Shown here in pieces: positions 38,847 to 49,501 of a DNA stretch of 57,082 bases. The DNA comes from Sulfurimonas sp. (GTDB lineage Bacteria; Campylobacterota; Campylobacteria; Campylobacterales; Sulfurimonadaceae). The translations under genes were made by a program, and so were the position numbers. The DNA lies in NCBI RefSeq assembly GCF_028694895.1, contig NZ_JAQVKA010000004.1, positions 1-57,082 of the forward strand, written 5' to 3'. Numbering within the stretch: position 1 is the stretch's first letter; each line of letters starts with the position of its first letter. The notes under the pieces were generated by a model. That model ran no database searches. It was not told the DNA's origin and saw nothing but the letters and a program-made list of their open reading frames with translations.

Positions 38847-39337
38847 ATTACACACAAAATGGCGGTTTGCCAGTTGCACTTACGAGTATAGATAAAATTG
38901 TAAACTGGGGACGTTCAAACTCTATTTGGGCGCTTACTTACGGTCTTGCTTGTTGTGGTATCGAGATGATGGCTAGTGGTGCTTCAAGATATGACTTTGA
39001 TAGATTTGGAACGATTTTTAGAGCGTCTCCAAGACAAGCGGATGTTATGATAGTTGCTGGGACACTAACTAAAAAACATGCTGAGTTTATCAAAAGACTT
39101 TACGACCAGATGACTGAGCCAAAATGGGTTATATCTATGGGCTCATGCGCAAATACTGGCGGTATGTTTAACACTTATGCAACTGTTCAAGGTGTTGATA
39201 GAATTATACCTGTTGATTTGTATCTTCCAGGGTGTGCTCCACGTCCTGAGACTCTTCAGTATGGTGTGATGCTACTGCAGAAAAAAATACGTGCAAACAA
39301 AGCGTCTCGTGCGCAAGTAGCTAAAAGGTTGATGTAA
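38828..39337 (+). CDS. nuoB: NADH-quinone oxidoreductase subunit B
   Basis: [39 protein letters not shown]. Confidence 0.98.
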   Translation: MAQHKVNYTQNGGLPVALTSIDKIVNWGRSNSIWALTYGLACCGIEMMASGASRYDFDRFGTIFRASPRQADVMIVAGTLTKKHAEFIKRLYDQMTEPKWVISMGSCANTGGMFNTYATVQGVDRIIPVDLYLPGCAPRPETLQYGVMLLQKKIRANKASRAQVAKRLM

Positions 39338-39338
39338 T

Positions 39339-40145
39339 ATGAGAGCTTATAAACCTAAAGATAATGTACAAGCAAAAGCTTACTATACAGATAGATTTTA
39401 TGTATCTCCTCAAGTGCCAAAGAGCCCAGTTGAGAGTGATGAGATATTTGCTAAAGATTTAGAGGCAATAAAAGCAAACTTTACTGTGCTTGATGCATAT
39501 ATTCAAGTTGAGCAGATGGTTGTTTATATCAACCCGCAAGATAATTTTAAAGTTTTAAAACTCTTAAGAGATGAGTGCGAATATACACAACTCTCAGAGA
39601 TGAGCGCTATTGATTGGTTGGCAACTAGAGGCGGATTTGAAATCTTTTATCAGATGCTAAGTATGAATAAACGCAAGCGTATTCGTATCAAAATGTTCAT
39701 CAACAAAGGCGAGAGTGTAAACTCTGTTGAGAAGCTTTTTCGCTCTGCTGATTGGTCTGAGAGAGAGATGTTTGATATGTTTGGTATAGAAGCAAACGGA
39801 CATCCATTTATGAAAAGAATCCTTATGCCATATGATTGGCAAGGATTTCCACTTCTAAAAACTTATCCGCTTCAAGGTGATGAGTTTGCTGCTTGGTATG
39901 AAGTTGATAAGATTTATGGCAAAGAAGCAAGAGATATTATTGGGCCTGAACTTCGTGATAGTGCTAAGGTAGATAGATATGACTCTGAGCGATTTGCACG
40001 CCTTGGATACGAAGTTCCAAAAGGAACTGTGATTACTGGTAATGAGCCAAAAAATGAAGAGAACTACCAAGAAGAAGGTGGCGTGTTTATGATTAAGAAA
40101 TTTGATAAAAAAGATTCGGTCGTTGTTGACGATCCTCAAAGATAG
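39339..40145 (+). CDS. nuoC: NADH-quinone oxidoreductase subunit C
   Basis: [41 protein letters not shown]. Confidence 0.95.
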   Translation: MRAYKPKDNVQAKAYYTDRFYVSPQVPKSPVESDEIFAKDLEAIKANFTVLDAYIQVEQMVVYINPQDNFKVLKLLRDECEYTQLSEMSAIDWLATRGGFEIFYQMLSMNKRKRIRIKMFINKGESVNSVEKLFRSADWSEREMFDMFGIEANGHPFMKRILMPYDWQGFPLLKTYPLQGDEFAAWYEVDKIYGKEARDIIGPELRDSAKVDRYDSERFARLGYEVPKGTVITGNEPKNEENYQEEGGVFMIKKFDKKDSVVVDDPQR

Positions 40146-40159
40146 GTGGAAATAATAAT

Positions 40160-41398
40160 ATGCAAGTAACAAATAGATTAAACCCATTTTTTGAGAACAT
40201 TACCTTTGATAGAGAAGACAATGAGATGATTCTAAACTTTGGTCCGCAGCATCCATCAGCTCACGGACAACTTCGTCTTATGCTTCATCTTCAACAAGAG
40301 CAGATTACAAAAGCTCATCCAGATATTGGTTACCTTCACCGTGGTATGGAGAAGATGGCTGAGAATATGATTTATAATGAGTTTATGCCTACAACTGATC
40401 GTATGGACTATATTGCATCGTCTTCAAATAACTATGGATTTGCACTAGCTGTAGAGAAATTGATAGGTCTTGAAGTTCCTCGTCGTGCAAAAGTTATCCG
40501 TATGATGCTTCTTGAGATAAACCGTCTTATGAGTCACCTTTTCTGGTTAGCTACAACAGCACTTGATATCGGTGCTATGACAGTTTTTCTTTTTGCATTC
40601 CGCGAGAGAGAATACCTTATGGACATCATTGAGGGGTATTGTGGAGCTAGACTTACACATGCTGCTATTCGTATCGGTGGAGTCCCATTAGATATTCAAG
40701 ATACATTTATATCTCAACTAAAAACATTCCTAGATAAGCTTCCGCAAAATATTAAAGATTATGAGGATTTACTAGACACTAACCGTATCTGGCTTATGAG
40801 AATGGAAGATGTTGGAACAATATCTAAAGAGATGGCTCTTTCATGGGGCTGTACAGGTCCAATGTTACGTGCTAGTGGTGTTGCTTGGGATATCCGTAAA
40901 GAAGAGCCTTATGAGCTTTATGATGAAGTAGAATTTCGTGTGCCTTATTCTGATAAAGGTGATAACTTTGCAAGATACCGTATCTACATGGAAGAGATGA
41001 GAGAGTCTGCAAAGATTCTTCATCAAACAATAGATATGTATGAGAAATGTGTAAAAGACAATCAAACTGAGCTTATGGCTCACGCTCCAAAATATATTTC
41101 TGCACCAAAGCTAGATATCATGACTCAAAACTACTCTTTGATGCAACATTTTGTTTTAGTTACACAAGGTATGAGACCTCCGGTTGGCGAGGTTTATGTA
41201 GTTACTGAGTCACCAAAAGGAGAGCTTGGCTTTTTTATCAACTCTCAAGGTGGGCCATACCCATATAGACTAAAACTACGTGCTCCATCATTTTGGCACA
41301 CAGGGATTTTAACTGACCTTTTACCAGGTCATTACATCCCAGATGTTGTTTCAATTATTGGTACAACAAACATCGTATTTGGAGAGGTTGACCGATGA
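40160..41398 (+). CDS. nuoD: NADH-quinone oxidoreductase subunit D
   Basis: [44 protein letters not shown]. Confidence 0.97.
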   Translation: MQVTNRLNPFFENITFDREDNEMILNFGPQHPSAHGQLRLMLHLQQEQITKAHPDIGYLHRGMEKMAENMIYNEFMPTTDRMDYIASSSNNYGFALAVEKLIGLEVPRRAKVIRMMLLEINRLMSHLFWLATTALDIGAMTVFLFAFREREYLMDIIEGYCGARLTHAAIRIGGVPLDIQDTFISQLKTFLDKLPQNIKDYEDLLDTNRIWLMRMEDVGTISKEMALSWGCTGPMLRASGVAWDIRKEEPYELYDEVEFRVPYSDKGDNFARYRIYMEEMRESAKILHQTIDMYEKCVKDNQTELMAHAPKYISAPKLDIMTQNYSLMQHFVLVTQGMRPPVGEVYVVTESPKGELGFFINSQGGPYPYRLKLRAPSFWHTGILTDLLPGHYIPDVVSIIGTTNIVFGEVDR

Positions 41399-41450
41399 TA
41401 AATTTTAATAATTTATTCCTCATCGTTAGATGTAGCTTTAGTGATGGGAA

Positions 41451-41479
41451 TTTTGCAAAGAATTCACTTCTTTGTAAAA
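41451..41479 (+). other. 12-bp stem-loop in the nuoD/nuoE-like intergenic gap
   Basis: ttttgcaaagaa-ttcac-ttctttgtaaaa, one G-U pair, abutting the AAGGAG Shine-Dalgarno. Confidence 0.75.
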
Positions 41480-41489
41480 GGAGACAAAT

Positions 41490-41711
41490 ATGAAAAGATA
41501 TGATTTAAGACATTTAAAAGACGGTTTTGAACCTAGAATGAAAGAGATACTCTTGGCTCACAAAGCTGGAGAAGTTGCAATTTTTCTCTTTGAAATAGGA
41601 GATTTTTCTCCAATTCAAAGATCTGCAGATCTAGTAAAAGAGTGCGGGTATGAGTTGCTTAACTCTTTAAAATTTAACGAAGTCGACTGGACTATCGTTA
41701 CAAAAAAATAG
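41490..41711 (+). CDS. NuoE-like small subunit (HP1264-type)
   Basis: 73-aa protein at the nuoE position of an epsilonproteobacterial nuo operon. Confidence 0.8.
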   Translation: MKRYDLRHLKDGFEPRMKEILLAHKAGEVAIFLFEIGDFSPIQRSADLVKECGYELLNSLKFNEVDWTIVTKK

Positions 41712-41725
41712 GCAGGGTTAAAATT

Positions 41726-43759
41726 TTGAGTAAAGTATATTTTTCTACTTGGAACGGTGAGTTTGTAAATAACATCAACACGCCGGTAGAGGAGTGGAAA
41801 GAGTCAGCTTACGACTTACCCGCACAGTATGATAGTCATCGTGAATCAAAAGCCTTTATAGGCTGGGACGGCGTTGCACTTTTTGATAAAAATGTAGACG
41901 TTATTCGCCTTGCTATGGAGTACGCAGCCCAGTATCAAGAGTATTCTGAAGCATGTGGAAGATGCGCACCTGGACGTTGGGGTGGCAGAATTCTATATGA
42001 TCAGCTTGATAAAATAGCTCGTGGTGAAGGTAGTATCGCTGATTTGGACCATTTAAGGGAGATTGGCAAAAGTATGCAAATCACTTCAAAATGTGAGATT
42101 GGAAAAACTGTTCCAAACCCTATTCTTGATTTGATGCAGCATTTTGAGCATGTATTTTTAGAGTGCATTAATGAGCAAAAACCATCAATCCACTATAGTG
42201 AATCTATAGCATATATAGCTAAGATTACGGCACCTTGTACAGATGCTTGTCCATCACATGTTGATATTCCTGCATATATTGAGGGTGTTAGAGATGTTAG
42301 AATGGATGATTCACTTATAGCGACTCGTCAAACAATGCCACTAGCGCATGTTTGCGGTCGTGTTTGTCCACATCCATGTGAAGACGCGTGTAGAAGAACA
42401 AACTTAGATGAACCTATCTCTATCATGGCGCTTAAACGTCTTGGAGCTGACTGGGAAACTGATCATGGTTATGATTTTTTTCATCCTATGGAGAAAAAGC
42501 CAAGTAACGGCAAGAGAGTTGCAGTTATAGGTGCTGGTCCTGCTGGACTTACTACCGCTTACTATCTTGGAGCTGAGGGTATTGCTGTTGATGTTTATGA
42601 AGAACTTCCAGTACTCGGCGGCGAGGTTGCTGTTGGTGTTCCAGAGTATAGAATGCCTATAGATAAATATAACAAAGATATAGATTGTGTAAAAGATATG
42701 GGTGTTAATTTTATAGTAAATTCTAAGATTAATGCTGATGATATGAGAAGATTTGAGAATGAATATGATGCAATTATGGTTGCAACAGGAACAAGAATAT
42801 CTAAAAAAGTCTATTGTGATAACGAAAGACCTGAGATTAAGGGTTACTGGGGTGCGATTGATTTCTTAGATAAAGTGAATCTTTATGAGAAGTATGGATA
42901 TACAATCTCTAAAGAAGAGCAAGAAGATAACCTACTTACTACTCCATATGTTGATTTAACTGGAAAGACACTTGTTTGTGTTGGTGGTGGATTTACATCC
43001 ATGGACGTTGTAAGATGCGCAATCAGAGCAAACGCTAAAAAAGTTTATATGATTTATCGTAGAGATGAGAAGACTATCATCAAAAATACAACTTATGAAG
43101 AGTATCACGAAGCAGTTGAAGAGGGTGTAGAGTTTCTTTTCCACTCAGCAGTTGCCGAGATGAGAGATGAAGATAATCTTTTAAAATCACTACTTGTAGA
43201 TAAGTTTGAGCTAGTTCCAGATCCAAATGGAGGACGAGCAGAGCTTGTTAAGATTGAGGGCGCTTCTTATGAGATAGAAGCGGATTATATTATCCCTGCA
43301 GTTTCACAATCAGCTGACTTGCAACTTCTTCCTGAAGAGTGGGAAATTGAGAAGACCTCTTGGGCTACTATTAAGACAAATGGTAGAGACTATATGACTT
43401 CAAGAAAAGGTATTTTTGCTTCTGGAGACTGTGAATATGGTCCGATGACAATTGTAAATGCAGTTGGGCAGGCAAAACGTGCATCTTCAGTTATGAGTAG
43501 ATATCTACAAAGCGGCGAAGTAACTCTTAGTGATGATGAGATTATGGAAGACCACTTAAGAAAATTAAGAGTTTATGATAAAAAAGAGAAAGTTACAGGT
43601 TGGATGGCTGGAATTCCACGAGAGCATGCCGAAGTCCTTGAAGTTGAAGATAGAAAACATAATAATAAAGAAGTAAACTTAGGCTTCACACAAGAAGAAG
43701 CTCTTGCTGAAGCAGAGCGCTGTATGCGCTGTTACTACATAGCAATGGTACAGGCGTAG
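41726..43759 (+). CDS. NuoF-replacement: NuoF C-terminal-like FeS region fused to GltD-like FAD/NAD(P) oxidoreductase
   Basis: EACGRCAPGRWGGRILYDQLDKI then CTDACPSHVDIPAYI, CGRVCPHPCEDACRR, VAVIGAGPAGLTTAYYL, GGGFTSMDVVR, GIFASGDCEYGP. Confidence 0.88.
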   Translation: MSKVYFSTWNGEFVNNINTPVEEWKESAYDLPAQYDSHRESKAFIGWDGVALFDKNVDVIRLAMEYAAQYQEYSEACGRCAPGRWGGRILYDQLDKIARGEGSIADLDHLREIGKSMQITSKCEIGKTVPNPILDLMQHFEHVFLECINEQKPSIHYSESIAYIAKITAPCTDACPSHVDIPAYIEGVRDVRMDDSLIATRQTMPLAHVCGRVCPHPCEDACRRTNLDEPISIMALKRLGADWETDHGYDFFHPMEKKPSNGKRVAVIGAGPAGLTTAYYLGAEGIAVDVYEELPVLGGEVAVGVPEYRMPIDKYNKDIDCVKDMGVNFIVNSKINADDMRRFENEYDAIMVATGTRISKKVYCDNERPEIKGYWGAIDFLDKVNLYEKYGYTISKEEQEDNLLTTPYVDLTGKTLVCVGGGFTSMDVVRCAIRANAKKVYMIYRRDEKTIIKNTTYEEYHEAVEEGVEFLFHSAVAEMRDEDNLLKSLLVDKFELVPDPNGGRAELVKIEGASYEIEADYIIPAVSQSADLQLLPEEWEIEKTSWATIKTNGRDYMTSRKGIFASGDCEYGPMTIVNAVGQAKRASSVMSRYLQSGEVTLSDDEIMEDHLRKLRVYDKKEKVTGWMAGIPREHAEVLEVEDRKHNNKEVNLGFTQEEALAEAERCMRCYYIAMVQA

Positions 43760-43762
43760 GAG

Positions 43763-46015
43763 ATGGGTGCAATGAAAAAAGAGATTAATTTCAAAATTAA
43801 TGGTATCTCAGTCGTTGCTTCTAGTGGTGAGACTATACTAACTGTTGCGCGTAAGAATGAAATCTATATCCCAACAATGTGTTATATCTCTAAAACTACT
43901 CCATGTGCATCTTGTCGTATGTGTGTTGTAGAAGCTAGTGGTATGGATGGCTTTGTACTTAGTTGTAACACTCCACCAGTTGAGGGCGTTGAGATAACAA
44001 CAGATAGCCAAGCACTAAATCATGAGAGAGTAAATATCATGAAGCTTTATGATGTAAACCATCCATTAGAGTGTGGCGTTTGTGATAAATCTGGAGATTG
44101 CGACCTTCAAAACAAAACTCTAGAGTTTAATGTTGAGCGTCAAAACTTCTCAGCTCGTGATCAACTCCGCCCAATAAAGCACTGGGGACTTATAGACTAT
44201 GAAGCATCGCTATGTATTATGTGTGAGAAATGTGTTCACGTATGTAATGAAGTTATCGGCGATGATGCTATTGAAGTAAAATTTGGTGGCTATAACTCTA
44301 TAATCATTCCAAAAAATTCTGAAGCGCTAGATTGTACTTTTTGTGGAGAGTGTATTGCAGTTTGCCCAGTTGGAGCACTTACTAGCAGTGGCTTTAGATA
44401 TAGAGCAAATGCGTGGGAGTTAGAGCGTATTCCTTCTACTTGTGCACACTGCTCAGCTGGATGTCCATTAGAGTATGAGACAAGACACGCCTCTATAAAT
44501 GGAGAAGATGAATTATATAGAGTTAAAAATAACTTTGAATTTACATCTCTTTGTGGAGCAGGACGTTTTGGCTTTGACTTTGAGAATAGAGCTTCAAGTG
44601 ATGAAGTGGCATTTAACAAAGCAATTCAAGCGTTACGTAGTGCTAAAGCTATTCGTTTTTCTTCAATGATTACAAATGAAGAGGCACACATACTAGAGCT
44701 CTTAAAAGCAAAACTAGGTGTAAAACTCTTCAATGAAGATGCAAGAAAGTTTGCTTCATTTATGCACTCATACAGCTCAATTAGTGGAAAACTACACCAT
44801 AGCGGTTCACTTGATGCTATAAAGCAATCAGACGCTGTTGTGATAATTGGAAGTAGAATTGCAACCGATAATCCAGGCGTTAGATACGCACTTACAACGG
44901 CTGCAAAACATAATGGTGCAAAGATAGTATATATGCACCCTATGGAAGATGCTTTGATGCAAAACGTTATAACTCAGATGATGAAGCATGAAGTAGGAAC
45001 AGAAGAGGGTGTTATAGCACTTTTAGCTAATTCTCTTTTGAGTGAAGCTTCACTTGATGAAGATGAGAGAGCGTTCTTTGATGAGTTAGACTTAGGATAT
45101 ATCTATGCTGAGACAAACATCGGAGAAGAGGAGTTCTCGCAGATGATGAAATCTTTTGCAAGAGCATCAAAGCGTACTCTAATAATTGGAAATGATATTA
45201 TCGCTCATGAGCGCTCAAGCAACATTGCAAAACTAGCAGCACTTATTGAAAAATATAGTGATTTTTCTATAGTTGTTGTTCCTCGTGATGTAAATACTCT
45301 AGGCGTATCACTTATAAACTCTTTAGATAAAGATGAAGATATATCTAACGTTGTTGGATATAACGCAAAAGGAGATTTTCTTATCTCTTCACTTGGGAGT
45401 GGAGATTTGGCAGTTGCAGCGCTTAATCAACAAGAGGGAACATTTGTAAGTATAGACAACAGAGTGCTTCCTACAAACGTTGCTTTAGCGTTTGATGGAT
45501 ATACCCTAAATGATATTGCAAAAGCATTTGATATAGTTAAAGATGAGACAATTGATTATACAAAAGAGTTAAACACAAATGCTGGCTTTAAGGGCATAGC
45601 TTTTGATGATTTAGAAAACTTTTTAGCTCCGCTTGGCGAAGATAACAGAGGTTATATACTTGATGAAGTAGAGTGCGCTTCTAATGGTAAGATTGAAGAA
45701 CTTGATGATATGCCGGAGTTTAATGGAACAATTATCTATCAGTGTGATCCAGTTCTTCAGTTTAACAACTACACTGCAAAAACTACACAACTACCAAAAG
45801 AGAACTTCTTAAGAGGTTCTGCGCAGTTTGCAGTTGCTGCAAAGATAAACGATGGAGACAAAGTTGAGATAAGTTATGGCTCAACAAAAATTACAAGAGA
45901 ATTTAAATTAGATAATGAACTTAAAGGAACTGTGGCGCTAAACCCTACATTTGATATTAGTGTAGATGCTAGTAGATACAGATTTGAAAAATCCAAAATA
46001 GTGAGAATAGTGTAA
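43763..46015 (+). CDS. nuoG: NADH-quinone oxidoreductase subunit G, paralogue 1
   Basis: CASCRMCVVEA, HPLECGVCDKSGDCDLQ, CIMCEKCVHVC, CTFCGECIAVCPVGAL, TCAHCSAGC. Confidence 0.93.
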   Translation: MGAMKKEINFKINGISVVASSGETILTVARKNEIYIPTMCYISKTTPCASCRMCVVEASGMDGFVLSCNTPPVEGVEITTDSQALNHERVNIMKLYDVNHPLECGVCDKSGDCDLQNKTLEFNVERQNFSARDQLRPIKHWGLIDYEASLCIMCEKCVHVCNEVIGDDAIEVKFGGYNSIIIPKNSEALDCTFCGECIAVCPVGALTSSGFRYRANAWELERIPSTCAHCSAGCPLEYETRHASINGEDELYRVKNNFEFTSLCGAGRFGFDFENRASSDEVAFNKAIQALRSAKAIRFSSMITNEEAHILELLKAKLGVKLFNEDARKFASFMHSYSSISGKLHHSGSLDAIKQSDAVVIIGSRIATDNPGVRYALTTAAKHNGAKIVYMHPMEDALMQNVITQMMKHEVGTEEGVIALLANSLLSEASLDEDERAFFDELDLGYIYAETNIGEEEFSQMMKSFARASKRTLIIGNDIIAHERSSNIAKLAALIEKYSDFSIVVVPRDVNTLGVSLINSLDKDEDISNVVGYNAKGDFLISSLGSGDLAVAALNQQEGTFVSIDNRVLPTNVALAFDGYTLNDIAKAFDIVKDETIDYTKELNTNAGFKGIAFDDLENFLAPLGEDNRGYILDEVECASNGKIEELDDMPEFNGTIIYQCDPVLQFNNYTAKTTQLPKENFLRGSAQFAVAAKINDGDKVEISYGSTKITREFKLDNELKGTVALNPTFDISVDASRYRFEKSKIVRIV

Positions 46016-48501
46016 TGAGTAAAATTACTATAAACATTGATGGAAAAGAGATACAAACACAAGAGGGCGAGTATATTTTAAATGCTGCTCGTGCTAATGA
46101 TATCTTTATACCAGCTATCTGTTATCTAAGTAGATGTAGTCCAACACTCGCGTGTAGACTATGTTTAGTTGAAGCAGATGGCAAACAAGTTTATGCATGT
46201 AACGCAAAGAGCAAAGAGGGAATGAGTGTTATTACTTCTACTGAAAACATCATAATAGAGCGCCGTGCAATCATGGAAGTGTATGATGTTAATCATCCTC
46301 TTGAGTGTGGTGTTTGTGATCAATCAGGAGAGTGTGAGCTTCAAAACTATACTTTAGAGATGGGCGTTGATAAGCAGCATTATGCAGTTAAAGACGTCGA
46401 TAGAAGTGATGTAGATTGGGGCCATATTCATTACAACCCAGGTCTTTGTATCGTATGTGAGAGATGTGTAACAACATGTAAAGATATGATAGGCGATAAC
46501 GCTCTAAAAACAGTTCCTCGTGGCGCTGATGCGCTTGAGGCTGAGTACAAAGAGAGTATGCCAAAAGACGCTTATGCGATGTGGAATAAACTAAATAAAT
46601 CTCTTATCGGTCTTACGAGCGGCGAAGAGATGCTTGATTGTACAAGTTGTGGCGAGTGTGCTGCTGTTTGTCCAGTTGGAGCGCTTGTTGATACTCACTA
46701 TATATATACTTCAAATGCTTGGGAGTGTGAGCAGATTCCAGCAACTTGTGGACACTGCTCGGCAGGATGTCAGATTAGCTATGATGTAAAACATACAAGT
46801 ATTGACAACACAGATACAAAGATTTATCGTGTTATGAATGAGTGGAACTATGTTGCACTATGTGGCGCTGGAAGATATGGTTTTGACTATCAAAATGTAG
46901 TGGATAAAAAAGATGAGAGTGCATTTAATGCAGCGATTGAAGCATTTAAAAAAGCAGACACTATTAAATTTACTTCAACTATTACAAATGAAGAGGCTTA
47001 TCTTCTTCAAGTTCTAAGAGATAAGTTCGGATATAAACTTGTAAACAATGAAGCAAAAGCATTTCAAACATTTTTAAATTACTATAGTGAGATTAGTGGT
47101 ACTAAGCTTTATGGTTATGATTTAGAAGCAACCCATAATGTTAACTTTGTTATCTCAGTTGGAACAGCTATTAAGAGCGATAATCCAAATGCAAGATACG
47201 CGTTAAATAACTCAATGACTGTAAATAAGGGTGCTGGACTATACTTCCATCCTTTAAAAGATCCTGTTATTGAAGGCCTTGGTAAAAGTATAATGACAAT
47301 GTATCACGCTCCACTTCAAGAAGAGATTGTTCTTTATCTAATCCTTGATCTGTTTGCAGATAAAGAGAAATTACCTTCAGAGATAGTTGATTACTTAGCA
47401 TCATTTCATACTAAAAAAACTATAACTGTTGAAGAGATAATCAAAGAAGAGATTACTGAAATAGTTAAAGTTATGAAGATAAATGAAGAGAGTGGTGAAG
47501 AAGAAGAGATTGAAGAAGAGAAGAAAAAAATAGTTCCTAAAAAAATCACAAAAGAAGTAGAAGTAGATGAAAATGCTCTTTTAGAGATTTTAGGTGCTAA
47601 TGAGAACTTTATGGAAGAGTTGGAGAAGAACTTAGCTAAAAAAGATAGTTTTGCTCTAATCGCTGGACCAGATTTATATACGCATCCAAATGCAAAAAAC
47701 CTTGCTCGTCTTTTAGCTCTGATTGAGAAGTATAGTGCGTTTGAAATTACAATGATTCCTACACTGACAAACTCACTTGGTGTTGCACTTATTTGTGAGC
47801 TTGATGATGAAGTAGGCTCTTATACTATCGGCTATAACACGAAAGGTGACTTTACACTCTCAGCTTTAGGTGATGGGGATTTGGATATGCCTTCTATTAA
47901 TCAGCAAGAGGGAACACTAACAAGCATAAATAAAAGAGTAAACCCAACAAATGCTGCAATTGGCTACAACGGATATGAACTTAATGACATCGCAAATGCT
48001 TTAGGCTTCAATGCAGAGAATGTAATAGAATATACAAAAATGCTTCCAACAAAGAGTGGATTTATCTCAAAAGAGTTTGATACGCTACCAAACCATTATG
48101 AGAATGATGGAACAGAGTGTCGTGGATACCTACTTGATAATGTTGCAGTTAAAAAATGTGGCGATGAGAGTGTAGAGAAGTTTAAAGAGACAAAACTCGA
48201 GGGAACTTTAATCTATATGGCAAATCCTGTTAGACAGTTCACTCCATTTACATATAAAACTACCAACCTTGATGAGGTAAGTGGTGTTTATATGAGTGAA
48301 GAGTTCTTGGCTAATTCTGATTTTAATGAAGGAGACATCGTGAGAGTAAAGAGTGCAAGCGGTGAACTAGTAGCAAATATAGTTAGTGATAACAAAATAA
48401 GCGGGGATATTATTGTTCTGCCGACTTTTGATTCTAAATTGAACTCAGAGGCACTGTTTAGCTCATACCGCTTTGCAACAGCTTCGATTGAAAGGGTGTA
48501 A
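46015..48501 (+). CDS. nuoG: NADH-quinone oxidoreductase subunit G, paralogue 2
   Basis: LACRLCLVEA, HPLECGVCDQSGECELQ, CIVCERCVTTC, CTSCGECAAVCPVGAL, TCGHCSAGC. Confidence 0.93.
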   Translation: MSKITINIDGKEIQTQEGEYILNAARANDIFIPAICYLSRCSPTLACRLCLVEADGKQVYACNAKSKEGMSVITSTENIIIERRAIMEVYDVNHPLECGVCDQSGECELQNYTLEMGVDKQHYAVKDVDRSDVDWGHIHYNPGLCIVCERCVTTCKDMIGDNALKTVPRGADALEAEYKESMPKDAYAMWNKLNKSLIGLTSGEEMLDCTSCGECAAVCPVGALVDTHYIYTSNAWECEQIPATCGHCSAGCQISYDVKHTSIDNTDTKIYRVMNEWNYVALCGAGRYGFDYQNVVDKKDESAFNAAIEAFKKADTIKFTSTITNEEAYLLQVLRDKFGYKLVNNEAKAFQTFLNYYSEISGTKLYGYDLEATHNVNFVISVGTAIKSDNPNARYALNNSMTVNKGAGLYFHPLKDPVIEGLGKSIMTMYHAPLQEEIVLYLILDLFADKEKLPSEIVDYLASFHTKKTITVEEIIKEEITEIVKVMKINEESGEEEEIEEEKKKIVPKKITKEVEVDENALLEILGANENFMEELEKNLAKKDSFALIAGPDLYTHPNAKNLARLLALIEKYSAFEITMIPTLTNSLGVALICELDDEVGSYTIGYNTKGDFTLSALGDGDLDMPSINQQEGTLTSINKRVNPTNAAIGYNGYELNDIANALGFNAENVIEYTKMLPTKSGFISKEFDTLPNHYENDGTECRGYLLDNVAVKKCGDESVEKFKETKLEGTLIYMANPVRQFTPFTYKTTNLDEVSGVYMSEEFLANSDFNEGDIVRVKSASGELVANIVSDNKISGDIIVLPTFDSKLNSEALFSSYRFATASIERV

Positions 48502-48504
48502 TAT

Positions 48505-49491
48505 ATGGAAATGGCATATTTTATAGAGACGATAATAAAAATAGTAGTTATTTTACTAGTATTCTCTGGCTTAGCTGGAATTGGTACTTACTTTGAGAGA
48601 AAAGTTCTAGCATTTATGCAGCGTCGTCTTGGGCCTGTAAACGTAGGTCCTTTTGGACTCTTACAAGTTGCCGCGGATGGTATCAAACTCTTTACTAAAG
48701 AGGATATTGTTCCAACAAACGTTGTTGGAAAAATCTTTAAGATAGCACCTGTAATTACAGCAGCAACAGCTTTTATGGCAGCTGCTGCAATTCCGTTTTT
48801 ACCGTCTTTTACACTTTTTGGATATGAAGTTCATCCAATAGTAGCAGATATAAACATTGGTATTTTATATATACTAGGAATCATGGGAGTTGGTCTTTAT
48901 GGTCCACTTCTTGGCGGTATGGCTTCTGCAAATAAGTTCTCACTTATCTCAGCTGCTCGTGGTGCTGCCGTATTTATCTCTTATGAGGTAGTAACTGGTC
49001 TTTCTATTTTAGCACCTATTATGATGGTTGGTTCTTTATCATTAGTTGATTTTAATGAGTATCAAGCAGATGGAATTACAAGCTGGATAGTATGGACTCA
49101 GCCTGTTGCATTTATTCTTTTTTGGATAGCAGCTTTTGCAGAGACAGGAAGAACACCATTTCACTTAATCGCAAATGATCATGAGATTATTGATGGATTT
49201 GGAACAGAGTATTCTGGTATGAGATGGGGACTGTTTTTTATCGGAGAGTATGCAAATATGTTCTTTATATCTTTTGTAATTGCACTACTTTTCTTAGGTG
49301 GATATGGTGATGGAAGCTTTTTAGGAGCAATTGGATTACTTCTTAAAGTTGCATTCTTCTTTTTCTTCTTCTTGTGGACTAGAGCGGCTTGGCCAGATAT
49401 TAGACCAGATCAACTTATGTGGTTGTGTTGGAAAGTTTTAATGCCAATAGCTATGATAAATATACTTATCACTGCTATTGTACTGATGTAA
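48505..49491 (+). CDS. nuoH: NADH-quinone oxidoreductase subunit H
   Basis: YFERKVLAFMQRRLGPVNVGPFGLLQVAADGIKLFTKE. Confidence 0.97.
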   Translation: MEMAYFIETIIKIVVILLVFSGLAGIGTYFERKVLAFMQRRLGPVNVGPFGLLQVAADGIKLFTKEDIVPTNVVGKIFKIAPVITAATAFMAAAAIPFLPSFTLFGYEVHPIVADINIGILYILGIMGVGLYGPLLGGMASANKFSLISAARGAAVFISYEVVTGLSILAPIMMVGSLSLVDFNEYQADGITSWIVWTQPVAFILFWIAAFAETGRTPFHLIANDHEIIDGFGTEYSGMRWGLFFIGEYANMFFISFVIALLFLGGYGDGSFLGAIGLLLKVAFFFFFFLWTRAAWPDIRPDQLMWLCWKVLMPIAMINILITAIVLM

Positions 49492-49501
49492 GGGGGTAGA
49501 G

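Noticed and set aside
41399-41489. A hidden short coding gene between nuoD and the nuoE-like gene
   Set aside because: No start codon with an SD gives a frame of useful length; the stem-loop explains the structure better.
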